Below, in pieces: positions 22,301-35,334 of a DNA stretch of 64,000 nucleotides. Below the pieces are notes generated by a model. That model did no database searches and was not told where the DNA came from. It saw nothing but the letters and a program-made list of their open reading frames with translations. The stretch spans positions 44,149,001-44,213,000 of the forward strand of contig OX344765.1 of assembly GCA_947034895.1 (NCBI GenBank). Direction: 5' to 3'. This DNA is from Rhytidiadelphus loreus (taxonomy: Eukaryota; Streptophyta; Bryopsida; Hypnales; Hylocomiaceae). Both the position numbers and the translations under genes were made by a program. Each line of letters begins with the position of its first letter. Position 1 is the stretch's first letter.

Positions 22301-24900
22301 ATACCATTTTATCATGCATTGTTAAGATTCTTTCTCCATGACTGTCTGGACAAAATGAAAAACATTGATCAATCGCATTGCTTGAATTCTTTAAATATTT
22401 TTGAAATGTCTTATTCTCAAAGCTTATCTCGACAAAAATGTAAATCGACCTTGATTCTTGCGTAAGCAAGTTTCATGGTGTTTAGCGACACAAGTTGTGC
22501 TGTGATCTTGCTGTTTACTTTATATTTGGAGCCAATTGTAGGTGCATAACTTGTTTTGTTTGCTTAGAGTTCTCTCTTATAGATTCCTTTAATGTTAACA
22601 TATGATAACTGAATGATTTATCAACAGGGTGGTAAGGTCCTAATTCCTGCCTTCGCCCTTGGACGAGCACAAGAGCTGCTTTTGATTTTGGATGAATATT
22701 GGGAAGCGCACCCTGAGCTTCAACACATACCTATCTTCTACGCATCCCCTCTGGCGAAGAAATGCATGGCAGTGTATCAGACGTACATCAATGCCATGAA
22801 TGACCGTATTCAGAAGCAGTTCGAGGTACATTTTTCTCCAATTATTGTATTCTTGAGTCCAGTGTAGTTACAGTGCCTCCAGGCCATCGGCTCTTAACTG
22901 GCATACCTTGCTGCTAATCGCTGTGCTTTAGAGTAGTTCACATTCTCTCTCAATATTTTATTGTCTTAGGCCCCGCCCGCACCAACCAAGAAGCAAGTTT
23001 AGCTAACTGGAAATCCCCGCACAGCCCCGGTGCTAACCCCCTCTTATGAAATGAAGTTTCATTCATTTCCTCCAGTTCACTTCACTCCTCAGTTTTGTAC
23101 AAGTAAACTAACTGAGCCTATAGCAATGGTTTGAAGTGCTATAATCTGCCCTTGCCAACCGAGGAGCAGCAGTTAGCTAACTTGAAAGTCCAAACTCCTT
23201 AATTACCTTGCAACACAATAGGTTAGGTAACTTCCAACTACATATTTTCTTGCAATTACTGTGGACCACGATCATTTTAAAGATTGTGGTTCAAATGAGT
23301 TAAGAATCTTCATACTCTTTATAGATATTTCAAACCACAGTATATTTGGACACCATGGATTCCTCCCCCACAAGTAATTCCACGGAAGAGTGTACCTTAA
23401 CACCTAGTTTAGCTGATTGGTTGGCGCTACATGGTTGGTGCGGGGAGGGTCTTGTGTTTATACCAACGGTTTGAAGTGCTAACTTAGCTAACTTCAAACT
23501 GGCTAATGCACCCTCACCCAGTTAACCAATTTGTGCTAGTTAGTCTGAGATTATTTCTGTATACCGGTAGTATGTATTGATTTATGTTCATGAATTCTCT
23601 GAGATCAGGTCTCAAACCCGTTCGATTTCAAGCACATTCACCCCTTGAAAAATATCGACGAATTCGACGACGCAGGGCCGTCGGTTGTGATGGCCTCTCC
23701 AGGGAGCCTTCAAAGTGGGCTTTCAAGGCAGCTTTTCGACATTTGGTGCCAAGATAAGAAGAACTCGTGTGTCATTCCCGGGTACGTAGTTGAGGGAACT
23801 CTTTCTAAGGCCATCATGAACGAGCCCAAGGAGGTGACTCTTCTCAGTGGCCTGGTGGTACCTTTAAACATGCGAGTTCATTACATCTCTTTCTCAGCCC
23901 ATGCTGACTTCACACAAACAAGTGCGTTTCTACACGAGCTCAGACCACCAAATATCATACTGGTCCATGGAGAGGCCAATGAGATGGGACGATTGAAAGC
24001 CAAGCTTATTACCCAATTTGCAGACCAAAACGTGAAGGTCAGTGTCCACGGGGAACCGACCAGTATCCTAGGTTTTCAATTACTATTATTCTGTTTTTCA
24101 TTGATATGCTTTTTGTTATTCCTTTATTTACTTGGAATGGAGAGTTCTATGAAAATATATCAAGTTTGATTTTGAATCGGCAATTTGGGAAAATGAATGG
24201 AACCGTTCAGGTGTTGTCACCCAAAAACTGCCAAACAGTGGAGATGTTTTTCAAGGGGGAGAAGATTGCCAAAGCAGTGGGGCGTCTTGCAGAGAAGCCA
24301 GCCAAGGAAGGAGATGTGGTCAGTGGGTTATTAGTCAGAAAGGGCTTCACTTACCAGCTCATGGCGCCGGAGGATCTCCATAGCTTCACCCAGCTTTCCA
24401 CAGGCAGTGTCATGCAACGGCAATCGGTGCCTTACAAGGGCACGTTCACGGTCCTGCGTCACCGGTTGCAGCAGATGTATGAACAAGTGGAGGCCGTGGC
24501 TAAGGCTGACAGTCCAACTCTGAAGGTGCATGGAAATCTTACTGTAACGCACGAAGGAGCGGATTATGTGATTTTGCAGTGGGTGTCGGATCCCATTAGT
24601 GATATGGTAGCGGACTCCGTGGTGGCTATGATCTTGAAGCTGGACTCCCAGTCCATGTTTGCTGTGGGACGTGCGAAAGAGAAAGATGAGATCAAGATTG
24701 TGCACTCGCTGCTAGTTTCTTTGTTTGGAGACGTTGCGGTAGACGAGAAGCTACAGACTTTGACTGTTAATGTGGACGGGACGGTTGCCACTGTAGATCA
24801 CGCCAAAAAAGGCATTGAGTGTAAGGATGATAATCTCAAAGAGCGCATCAAGGTTGCGCTTCGCAGAATACAAACGGCTCTCTATCCTTTAGATGCTTAA
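19382..24900 (+). CDS. CPSF73-I: Cleavage and polyadenylation specificity factor 73 kDa subunit (CPSF73-I), mRNA 3'-end endonuclease
   Basis: Eight exons close in phase: 19382-19513, 19789-19886, 20773-20818, 20956-21105, 21591-21878, 22628-22825, 23609-24037 and 24211-24900, giving about 676 residues (human about 684). The protein is the zinc-dependent metallo-beta-lactamase/beta-CASP nuclease that cuts pre-mRNA before polyadenylation in the nucleus. All catalytic residues are present at a constant offset of six from the human enzyme: HFHLDH (77-82), H164 in AGHVLGA, D185 in TGDYS, H402 in SFSAHAD and H424 in LVHGE. The beta-CASP part includes [17 protein letters not shown]. The C-terminal domain that contacts CPSF100 is intact ([20 protein letters not shown]). 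The start is the first ATG before SKRKDS and is followed by the conserved [16 protein letters not shown]. Introns 3 and 7 use weak GTCAAG and GTCAGT donors. The 5' flank (19000-19380) is clearly less AT-rich than its surroundings. Confidence 0.97.
20038..20064. repeat. Short interstitial telomere-like repeat in CPSF73-I intron 2
   Basis: About three consecutive AAACCCTA-type units appear in intron 2, and related AGGGTTA motifs lie shortly upstream (about 19935-19975). The array is too short to be a telomere relic with certainty. It may act as telo-box-like sites, which are common near plant housekeeping promoters. Confidence 0.6.
20580..20623. repeat. 44-bp near-perfect palindrome in CPSF73-I intron 2
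   Basis: The sequence is symmetric about the TTCGAA core at 20599-20604. The inner 30 bp (20587-20616) pair perfectly, and after one mismatch (20586 with 20617) six further pairs follow, giving 21 of 22 pairs. There is no spacer. In RNA it would form a GC-rich hairpin; in DNA it could form a cruciform. Confidence 0.95.
22972..23448. repeat. Inverted-repeat insertion in CPSF73-I intron 6
   Basis: CCCCGCCCGCACCAACCA at about 22972-22989 faces TGGTTGGTGCGGGGAGGG at about 23431-23448. The interval contains repeated TTAGCTAACTTG-like segments, a hairpin around 23263-23292, and phrases such as GGTTTGAAGTGCTA that occur again outside (about 23129 and 23466). This looks like a decayed, GC-ended transposon within the intron. 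Both flanking exons splice in phase, so it is tolerated. Confidence 0.6.
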
Positions 24901-25956
24901 TCTTCTCTCTGCCTTCTGCAAGTTGAACTGCCTCAAGTGAGTCCAGTGAATCACCTGTTGTTCTTGCTCCCAACTAGCACGAACAAGTGCCTTTATTGGT
25001 TTTCATTTTGTAACCAATTTGTGTGCATTGCGACGTTGATGCTGGAATTAAGTTACTTTATGGTAATTTAATTAACCAAGAATCTACAAATTTAAGTTAG
25101 CCAAAGCATCATTGGAGTAAAGTAGCCTTAAGTTCACATGGCTAAACTTCCAGGAGGTGCACGATAAGCCTAGCAAGTCCCAAATATGTGTACATTCTAT
25201 ATGTGTAAATAGAATGATACCTACATTCTAGTATATGGTATGAAGGAGATGCAGTTGGAGAAACAATTATGTACCTTGTATGGTTGGGTGCCAAATTACA
25301 AGCTCAATTTGATACATTTGCCTTTATGTATATGTCCCTGTATTTGAATTATCATTATCAAGCTTACCCATTATCAATTCTGATCATAATTGGTTTCTAT
25401 GTCTTAATTTTGGTCTCAATATTGAGAATGGATGTAATGTTCTTGATGGCAATCAATGAAGTAGAAGAATGAAACAAGCATGAAGATTGGGCTATTAGAC
25501 CACATTTATGTATGACTTTATGTATGGAATCAATGAATTAGACATTGTATTTGATTGGGTAACTATGTTTTTATAATGTTTTTAACGTCTTGAATAGTGA
25601 ATTAGGCATTCTATTCTCATATTTAGACTATATTGTCTAGATAGAGTTTTATCATGTTCAATTGAGTATTTTACAAACACATTGATTGTATTAGAGGTAG
25701 TTATTAATTACTATTTTTAATTGATAGATGTTTCAAACATAATCTTATGTTTGTAATTGAATTTTATCATGCATAGTGAACATTATTCCATTAAGGACTA
25801 GGTCAATGACTGCCAATGAATATCTGCTTGAAAATGACAGATTTTCATTAGCAGTCAAAATGAATACTAATGAAAATGTGTCATTTTTTGCTAGAATCAT
25901 CAACCAGTCATCAACCTGGTCGTTAATGGGTTAATGAGAAAGAATTAATTTAGCAC
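24901..25956. other. 3' flank of CPSF73-I and AT-rich spacer with a hairpin
   Basis: No gene is seen. A 19-base arm (AATGACAGATTTTCATTAG, 25833-25851) pairs with 25867-25885 with one mismatch, forming a strong hairpin with a 15-base loop. The frame at 25269-25472 is AT-rich noise without a domain. Confidence 0.6.
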
Positions 25957-26279
25957 TAAGGTAGGAGGTCCATAAAGCAACCATTTAAGAATTGATTTGA
26001 AATTTAGGGGGGTTGATATCTTCAAACATTTTAGTAAATATATTTTTTTTTAAATGGAATTAGCAACATACTCAAATATTTTCATATTCCTGAGACATTC
26101 ATGGAATTAGTCATGAATTTTGAAGTTGGAATCACATAAGGCTCTAAAAGCATCCACCCCTTGAGATGTTCATTGTTGGTACATTGGTGAATGCAATTGG
26201 TACAATCAAGAAAGCAATATACACTATTATATTAGAGAACACTTTTAGAACAAGGTCATTGTATAGACCTCCTATCTTA
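25957..26279. mobile_element. MITE, family F copy 2 (reverse orientation)
   Basis: The left end TAAGGTAGGAGGTCCATA faces TGTATAGACCTCCTATCTTA at the right end. The interior carries the reverse complement of the family motif CTTCAAAAATTCATAACTAA found at 1471-1490 and 52532-52551. It is about 323 bp and non-coding. Confidence 0.75.
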
Positions 26280-27603
26280 TCCTATAGGTACATAGTTTTG
26301 AAGTGCATTAGCATACACCATGTAGACAACTCCCAGTAAATCATTAAATATAAAAAATAGTCTCTTGGAGATACATACTAGTATTAAAATATGTGATTAT
26401 GAAAGAAATATCAAACAACACTGTTTAAAGGACCTAAATCACATAACATATTTGTTAACTTTTAACAAATATTCTAAAATTTTCAATCAACAATTTTACC
26501 CTTGTAAGGTCTTCTAATTTGTTTTACCACACAACAACAAATTAATATACTAGAACCCACTACATACAACTTTCAGCCCTCCTTCCATTGATCTTTATTT
26601 TTTTCCTCTTTTCATATAACTCCAACAAAATTAATATTTTTTAACCTACTCAAGCTCATTGATTATTATACTAATGATACAATGAATTCCACATGTCTCA
26701 TCAGTTGTCAACTAATAAGATCAAAAGTTCTAAAATTAGAAATGTTCCAATAAAATAGAACTTCTCTAAAATAATAGGGCCAAGACTAGGCTAACTATAT
26801 TACATTAGTGAGAGTCATTGTATTAATGACATCTATTGTATATGCAACCCAAACCAAGATTGAACAATCAATATTACCTTAAAGAGGTTATTACATTAGA
26901 AAGGTTCTACTATGGTATTTGCAATGGTTTCCAATAGCATCTACATAACTAGACAAATTTGTTAAATTTTTTAACAAAATATTAAAAATCATAACAAAGA
27001 TGGATAGACAATAACATGTAGCACCCCTTTAAAGTGGTAATTAGTGACCCTCTCCATCAAGATTGATTCATTAATGCACTCTAATACTCTATACATTGCA
27101 TAAGAAGATGCACCTATTTTTATTTGTTTTCAAAGTGCCTAGCTAGTATGGGTGTATCCATTCCCAACCACAAGCTTTGCTGTAAAAATAGGGTGTATTT
27201 TAGTCTTCAGAAAGTAGAATCTACACGTGTGGAAAATTGGAAATGGTCCATGGTTGGGAACAAGTGCATCTACCTGAGCACATGTTTTTACTATGGGACC
27301 ATGGAATATCAAACGAATATTTTGCATACGGTTTCCAAAGTCATATCTACTCTTCACCCTCAAGAATGTAATGAAAAAAATCACTGGGATAAAGCTATAT
27401 TACCATTAGGAGCAGGCAAAGGGATTCTCTGTGCCCTTGAGAATCATGCAGGGCTGGCCAATATATGCACATAGTATATAACGCACCGCAAAGATGCTGG
27501 GGCTAGACAAAATGCTTCAGGATTGTAAAAAATGACCTGCACTAGCACACGCTTTTCAATGTTCCATAAGCATCACGTCAGATACCAAGAAAACTTCGAA
27601 ATA
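26280..27603. other. AT-rich spacer and 3' flank of the TMEM128-like gene
   Basis: No gene is recognised. The part from about 27130 is less AT-rich, with an open frame on each strand (27124-27474 plus, 27139-27384 minus), but neither shows a known domain. The minus-strand gene's 3' UTR should lie immediately below 27604. Confidence 0.5.
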
Positions 27604-29403
27604 TTAATCCGAGCGTAGGGAGTCACCATATCCATAAGGTGGAAGATACGGCGAAATCACAACGAATGCCATGAATAACGTAAACTGCAAGCAAACAGGG
27701 GACTGGAATTAGAAAGAAATTCAATAACAGAATCTGCAGAAGCAGAGAAAACTAAATCAACCTAAAAAATCTAGGCTTGAAAGCACTACATGATATGTTG
27801 AAGAGCTCACCAACAGTGGGAGGGTTAAGAAGCCCCAAATTGGCCAGAGGGCGATTGAAAATCTGTTGAAAACCAATAGCACACAGTTTATTATCCGAAT
27901 ATGAACTCCAACAAAGTCTACGACAGTAGGAAACTCATCAAAGCTTAGTCAGAATCAATTCTGCTAATCAATTTGTATTATAGCATGGCTGAATTACACT
28001 AGCGGTTCTAGAATAGAGATTGAACTACAAAATTTCCAGCTTGTGACAAGGAAGATTCGCGAAAGATTTTAAAGTATCAAGTTAGCTGCGAGAAACCAAG
28101 AAATATGGCATCATCAAGAACTCGTGGCTCTCAAAAGCATAGTCAGAATTCAATCACTGGAGCGAAGTTCTTGCAAAAATCAATCACTTACAGCAGGAAT
28201 GATGTAAGTCCCACTAAAGTGGCAGTGGGGATTGCGGCAGGTGCAATCAGCTCCCACTTGTCCTCTGTTTTGAGGATGTGACGCAACCAAACTGCCAAGT
28301 AGGCAAAGATCACTGCATTTATAGCGAGACAAATCAAGCCCAGTTGAAATGGGAACCTGCATTGGAGCACAAAAAATTGTCAAACTGACATACGAAAGCG
28401 GTGCACTCGTGCCCACTCACGCGCTTCATACGTCTAAGATAGTGTCACCCTTAATCGCCATGTCAAATAGTTCCTATCATTTAGACTACTTTATATGTTT
28501 TCTTGGCTGATATAATTGGATTAATGCGCCAAAGAATGCATTCTTTGAATACCATACGCAAAAGTTACGAAAGGTCCAAGTATTATTGGTAGATGATCCA
28601 AATTGCTTCTTCGATATTAGTTACATAATGATTAAGGGGATGTATACCAGCTGGACATCCGATCTGATCAAGTGGCGATATTGGGAGTCCCTAACTTCGA
28701 GAATCGACCTTCCAAATAATTCTGTCAAAAGTCGAAAGATTGCTTGTTTACGGTTGGCTTCTTCTTCCCCGAGTCAAATCACAGAACGTCTGACTAACTC
28801 AATCAACATGCTAACTCCCGATTATCTAGCAATGACCAACCCTCTCTTGATAGACCATACGACCCCGAAGCCCATCGAAGTAGTGAATAAACCTCAAACC
28901 AACGAGTTGACACGAAAGCTACTATACAACAGATACTGCGTCACTGTTCAGCAACAAATGTTGTGAATCAAATCACTGCTTGTTAAGGGAATCCATCAAG
29001 GAACTGCTAGATGTAGAAACTTCAAAATTTAGTAAACCTCTATCCCTACGAGACCATGTTCTCCAGACAAACTGATCAAGTCCTATGCCGCACAAATGGT
29101 CCGAATTCATATCCTAGCAACTTCAGCCTTAAAACAAAATCAACCTTAGATTCCTTACCTGCGAATGCGCGAATCGTAGAACAAGACATGGAACAGATGA
29201 TGCCGAGAGTCCCCGTAGTAGATTGCAAACACGGCAGCAGCTAGCCACAAGAGATTTTCCGCCGTGCGGCGCAACAGCGCAGGCTCCGACGGAGCAGACG
29301 ACGCCGGAGCCGGCCCTACCCCCAGCTCCCCTCCATAGTCGGGCGAAAAGCTGTACCTCTGCCTCACATTGGTCAACAATCGTCCTCGCTCCCCCGACAT
29401 CAT
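27604..29403 (-). CDS. TMEM128: TMEM128-family four-helix membrane protein
   Basis: Four minus-strand exons (29159-29403, 28192-28356, 27811-27862, 27604-27684) close in phase to about 180 residues; human TMEM128 is about 165. Four hydrophobic segments can be read: LLWLAAAVFAIYYG in exon 1, LGLICLAINAVIFAYLAVWL in exon 2, PTATLVGLTSFLLFSIALWP across exons 2 and 3, and FLTLPLLFTLFMAFVVI across exons 3 and 4. The ALWPIWGFLTLPLLFTLFM stretch is the family's signature in plants, from memory. The soluble N-terminus (YSFSPD, Pro/Ala-rich) should be cytosolic. Family function is unknown; endomembrane localisation is assumed. I chose the ATG at 29403 (MMSGERG). An in-frame ATG at 29505 would add 34 residues. 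Confidence 0.85.
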
Positions 29404-30207
29404 CCCTACTCCAAAATCCAAACCTCGAAACTCCTTCTCCTGAATCCAAGAACGCCGCTCGAAATCTCCAATTCCCACTACGACGTCCAATCTGCACCGC
29501 AACACCTGCTACTCGATATCCTCCGTCTGTCTCTTAGGGCTCACCTCCAATGCATCTCCAGCTCTAATACTCACAGATCGGGAGTATAACTTATTTCACC
29601 ACTGGCTAGAATGGAAGGGTGCTCGACTTCAGCTCTTTTTCGTACGAAGTTGACCTAGACAACGCTCTGAATCCGGCGAAACTTCGGACTAGACCACCGA
29701 CGCGGAAACATGGACGCAATATTCAAATCTAAATCAAATTTCACCATCCGTCACTCAAAATGTTTGCGTGTCAGAGGACTTGCTATTGCAACTATTGCAA
29801 CTATTGCGGAGGGTGTGGGCTGCGTGGAGGAGTGAGAAGAGAATGCTCTTGGAGCGCAGCGATGGCAGAGCTCTGGAGGGCACATGGCTATGGCAGGAGC
29901 GAGGACGACGAGAATGCAAATCTTGACTCCCGTATAGATAATAGGGAATATGGGTAAGGCATAATCTACGGATTAAGGATGGTTTTAGTCAACAGACAGC
30001 AAGCCTTTGGGAAGTCGCTTGCTATGGCCCTTGCAGGATTGCACTAATAAAAATTCACTACTGTAGTTCATTACAGTAGTCCTTTGAATTGGTGTGGCCT
30101 GCACTAATAAAAATGAATTCATGCTAATTCTGAAATTAAATTGAACTTGTGAGTGAATCTAATATGTGAAATAATATTACTCAAGTCACACTAAACTTAA
30201 CAATGTA
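29404..30207. other. 5' flank of the TMEM128-like gene, probable promoter
   Basis: The part nearest the gene (29404-29960) is much less AT-rich than the surroundings, as seen upstream of the other genes, so it probably holds promoter and 5' UTR. A short hairpin (ACTACTGTAG with CTACAGTAAT-like partner near 30058-30085) and two GCACTAATAAAAAT phrases (30043, 30101) suggest a tiny insertion. No separate gene is recognised. Confidence 0.45.
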
Positions 30208-30427
30208 CTCCCTCCATCCCAAAATTATCATCCAATTGCACAAAAATGTTTGAGATTAATGCTGGAAACAACATTATTTCAACCCATTTTTAAGTATTTC
30301 AAGGAAGTTTTTATCCATTCATCAAGTCTTTAAGAACAAAAATGATCTTTTTTGAGCAACTAAAAGATCAATTTGAGACAAAAAAAACACCAAGGGAAAC
30401 TAGAAGATAATTTTTGGATGGAGGGAG
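30208..30427. mobile_element. Stowaway-like MITE (CTCCCTCC ends)
   Basis: It starts CTCCCTCCATCCCAAAATTA and ends TAATTTTTGGATGGAGGGAG. These are the classic Stowaway (Tc1/mariner) terminal repeats, preceded by TA. The 3' TA of the target duplication has drifted to GA. It is about 220 bp and non-coding. Confidence 0.88.
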
Positions 30428-33400
30428 GATTTATTGAATTGCTTCATGATGAAATTATTGTAATTTGTGACAAATATGTAAATAAAAAATAGTTATCCCC
30501 AAGGGACCAAGTGCCTATTCAAGAAACGCTTGAAAACTCAATTGGGGTCAATAAAGTCAATTTTTAATGGATGATTTGAAGTTTTGATACAAGATAGGGA
30601 CATTTGCCCCCTTCATGGGAATTTACCCCTTAATAGACCAAAGAGCCCACTTTAGACTTTATGAGAACATAGATGGCCTCTATTGACTTCATAATATGAA
30701 AATTTTGAATCAAATTTTAAAGATGGATGCTAATCATCCTAATCTATGTGCAAAGCTTTGTTTCATACCATTTTGATAAATATTGCAAAAGTTAGAAGAA
30801 TTTTTTCTAATTGGGTAGCAAAATATATACTTATAAAAAAAAGTTTGATGAATATTTTGGATTGCACAAATTGATACCTACTCAAAAACATTTGAACCAT
30901 TGAATTTCAAACAATGACATGAAAATAATTTACAGATAATGAAGCTAGAAAAAACATATAATTTCATCTATGTACTCAATTTTGAAATTTTGAAATAAAA
31001 TTAAAAATAAGTGATAAAGTTAATCATTTATAAGTGTTAGGGATTAGACGCAGATAATATTGTAACATATATAGAGTGTCAACATTTTAACACTTATAAA
31101 AATTGATCTTGATAATGTGTAACATTTTTAAAAATAAAATTTATAAGACTTTAGTAGTAAAATATATAACGTTTATTTAAATCAAGGATGAAAGTACAAA
31201 AAATATGACTCATCATTCATCTAAGTTGATTGAGAGAAACAATCTATACTAGTTTGATGAGATTCTTCTATATGCCAAGATTTTACTAGCTTTTGAAGTG
31301 CTTCAATATTCACATGATGTCATTAGGCATTAGATGAGATTGGGGTGGGTGGGGGGTGGAGGGTTGTTTTGGGCATGTTCCCAGCTTCGTTCCCCCAGTC
31401 TTCTCGAACTCCGATGTCAGATTTATTTATTTTTAAATAAAATAAAATAAAATTTTAAGTCCTTAAAATGAGAAACAAAGTTGTTGTTTTTCTTCTTCTC
31501 GAAAACTACCTGGCAGTCTCTCGGCCAGGTCAGCGCAAGCGGGTTTCAACAATTCTCAGGTGGGTTTCGAGTTGGGAACTCGTAGCCCTCCCCAAGAGCC
31601 AAAACACATGTTATGTCTTTGCTTCAAAAACTACCTCAAAGTCTCAAGTGCATTCTCATCATCTTTGAATCCCATAAATTTTTCCAAATTTTTTCAACTT
31701 TATCACTTATCAAAGTCAAATCAATGAAGTAGAGAGCTAAACATTTTACATCACTTAACAAGTAACATTTGATAGTGTATATTTTACAATGCACAAATCT
31801 CAATAACACATGAGATTTTAATACTTATGGAGGTAATACTAATGGATGCCTAATTGTATCAATTGTTTGCTAGAATTTTCTCACCATTGGGATTAACATT
31901 TTCCAATTTTATGTAAAAGTGATTAGTGGTTTAGTTTTTTCTTTCATCTAGTACCTCCTTCCTTTATTTGATTTTTTTAAAAGATGAATATGAAAGGTTT
32001 TTTTGTTTAAATTTTTTTCATTTATTCTCAATACATTTTTCAATGTTTTGACTAAAATGCACGAGTCATAGGACATTAATTTATTTTTTTAATGTTGAAG
32101 GACAAAACTTCACCTTTTGCAAGAGCAAGAAAAAACTACATTTTGAAGTTTAGGCACATTTAACTTGAAGTTGGTGAGGAAAATCACTCTAAAATTTTGA
32201 AATGATGTACTTGAATAAGTAAACCAAAGGATCTTATGATTTGATTCATTAAAAAATAAATATAGATGAAGATTTTAGCCTTGCTTTAGAAACGATAATT
32301 TTGAAGTAGTTTTTGGCTTCTAAATATGAAAGAATTTTAGAGGTCAAAAAAAATACAATCAGATGTCTAAATTAAAAGTTATCATGCTTAAAAAATATAG
32401 GCAATTTGGGCACTTTAGGAACCTTTTGCTAAATTCCTCATCTACTTCTAAGGTTTGGCATGTAAATAACAAACATGATATAATATGCAATTGTTAAAAG
32501 TAAACTTAATTTAGCACAAAAATCTCATTTCAAGAAGAGTCAAATCCTCACTAACCATTGTCAAGCAAGTTTGAGAAAAATCATTTTCTTCTAATTTCAA
32601 ACATTACTATCTTAAAATCAATGTTCTCAAAGTTATTGATATTTTTTCCACATATTTTGAATTTTTATCTATAATTTTTCATTACTTGGATTTCAAATAA
32701 AAAAATTCTTCACTATAAAAGAAAACATCAAAAAATGACTAGTGTATTATAAGATTATTTGACTTCCTTGCATTGCAGAGTGATTTAGAGTAAGATAGCT
32801 CCCTTATTTGCTTCTAAAAATTTTCATGTGTCTACCTAACAAGGTGTAGTGCTCAATGGTGTAGACACTCAATATTTTGTAAAGAAATTTTTTACTCTAA
32901 TAGAGCTCAAAGTGTATTGACCCTACTTTGAAGAAATGAAAAGAATTTTTTTCTCTTATCAAATATTACAATCTTTCAATTCATGCAATCAAATGGTTAA
33001 AAAAATTTCTACACACTGTTATGATAGTTTACTACACTTTTGTAGGGTTGAAGTTCAAAAAAATAAGATTTTATTTTCAATTTTAGTAATTTAGTAAAAA
33101 TGGCATTTTTTGATGATTTTTCTTGAAAAACACACCTATCTTTTGGGAGTATATAATTCAATTTATAGACTATAATTATGGAAATCTGAATAGTAGGTAT
33201 ATCAACATTTATTTGGAATAGCATTGCATTAGTGTAAAAGTTTCAACATATTTTCAATCAAAATAATTTGATTATTTAAATCATAGTGGAAGTGAGAATA
33301 AATTTAACTTTTCAATTTCATGCAATAACTAGTATAACTACATTAAATTGTCTTGATATGGTACTAGTAGACATGTGCCTCGTCACAGAGAGTTATAACT

Positions 33401-35334
33401 ATATGAAAGTTTATTTTGTTACACACTAATAAGGTAAATCAATATAGTGTATCTGTGAAACAAATTTAATGAAACAAATTTTTAACAAATAAATAAAACT
33501 ACAAAGATTAGGAAGAAAATCATTCATATTTATAAGCAAAATATAAATTTATCATGAATTTTCAACTAAGGTTGCCCTAATAGCCCAAACATATTATTGA
33601 TTTACCGAAAAAAGTACATCCATCTTAGTCATCTCACTTATTTATTGTCATGACAATATTTATATTGAGCCAAATGAATGTAATGCCAAGGTTCTATTGT
33701 AACTACATTCTTTGCAAATACTTCTACTTCAGTCTTGATCTATTGTAGCTATTAAGTATATATATGTAACTCTATTCTTATTTCAAGAAATTTTGATAAT
33801 CTTATTTATTCAAGAATGATTATTTCATTCCAAATGCATAACAACGCCTTAAAATCCAAATGCCCAACCAACCATTTTATGGATACTACCCAACTTTAGG
33901 AATTGTCTAGATCTTTTGAAAGTATTTTTTTTCTAAATTTCATATTTTTATTATGTAGTTGTTCAAGTTACCTTTCCATAGTTGAAAAGCCTTGGGTACT
34001 TTTTCAAAGCCAAACACTCTAAGAAATGCTCATTGCAAATTGTTTTAACAAAAAAGAAAAACCAATCAAAAACCATCCCAAGGAAAAAATTCCATGGGTA
34101 TGCAAACACTCCAAGAAATGCTCATTGCAAATTGTTTTAACAAAGAAGCCTAGCCAATGAAAAGCCATCCCAAAGGAAAAAATTCCATGGGTATGCAAAT
34201 AGGGAAGAGCTTGATTAGGTGGAGCATATAATGATGGGCATGGTCATTCAAGAGAATTTTTTGTTTTCCCAATCTACCTCACTTGATTGTAAGGCTTTAA
34301 TAACAATCTTCCATTGCTCCACTCCTTGTGAAAATTAGCATGCATGTTTTTAACTATTCATAATTGCATTTGGTCAAAAATGGCAAATTCTTCTTTTGTG
34401 AAAATTTGAAATATGGTCCCTAAAATCTTTATGCCTAGGATATATTGTTTTATTTTTTCAAAAATTGAACTTTAATTGAAAATGTTTCAAAATTCATACG
34501 GTCAGAGCCTTGAAAATTCCAGGGTACACTAATTTGATACACCTAATTTGATAGCAATGAATAGGATCTTGAAGTTACATTTTCCAAAAAATTATTTTAA
34601 GATAATTTTCACTTTCATCTCAAAAATGAGAGTTTGGAGGTGATCTTGAATTTCTAATTTTTTGTATGAAAAAAAGATCATGCAAAGTATTTCATTTTTT
34701 GGCATCTACCAAACCTTATTTTCTAGGAAAATATTAAATATCCAACAAGAGATGCTAAATATTCAACGAGAGATGCCAACCATCGACCAACATGCTAATG
34801 CTACCAATACTAAATGTCAACAAGACCATTAGAAACTGAATTGGACGTTCATCAATACATACAAAACAACTGGTGTGAAAACTAGTGTTACAATCAATTG
34901 AGAGTTGCTTTACTTTCAGAATCCAAACATGCCCACGTCACAACGGTAGTGAACAAAATCTTTATCCCCGGCTGCCTCGTTTTGAAATGAGTACACAACA
35001 GCAAAGGCCATCTAGATGCATTGATATCATTAAAATGAGCGAAAAGATTCCGGAATCAGAAGATACACTAGACCAAAACTCTTGCATGGCATACTACCTT
35101 ATGCAGCGCTTTTTCGCTTTCACATAGTACAGTTACAGATCTGAATGAAGCCAGTTGGAGTACCGTACTACTTCAAGAGACACAAAAAGAGAGTTGGGCA
35201 AAAGGTCGGCCATACCGACACTTTCAAGCCACCTGGGGTCCCTGACCGAAGTATAAAATCGTATTCCCATGAATGTAAGAGTTCAATGATGTACGTATGC
35301 ATGCTTTTCAAAAAGTTTTACACCTCATGCCTGG
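30428..35334. other. Repeat-derived AT-rich spacer
   Basis: From about 30640 to 32090 the sequence matches, diverged, the region 53461-54850. Paired landmarks are GGATGCTAATCATCCTAATC (about 30724) with GGATGCTAATTATCCTAATC (about 53562), and TTTAGTTTTTTCTTTCATC in both. This is a second large repeat family (H). A less AT-rich pair of flanks around an AT core lies at 31330-31620. No gene is recognised, and the frame at 34885-35127 is unsupported. Confidence 0.55.
34011..34199. repeat. 92-bp tandem duplication
   Basis: A unit beginning CAAACACTCTAAGAAATGCT at 34011 recurs at 34103 with a few substitutions. Both units end at the phrase TTCCATGGGTATGCAAA. The unit length is 92 bp and there are two copies. 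Confidence 0.9.

Noticed and set aside
25269..25472. Small hydrophobic open frame downstream of CPSF73-I
   Set aside because: The Ile/Leu/Tyr-rich composition matches what AT-rich DNA encodes by chance, and it has no homology I recognise.
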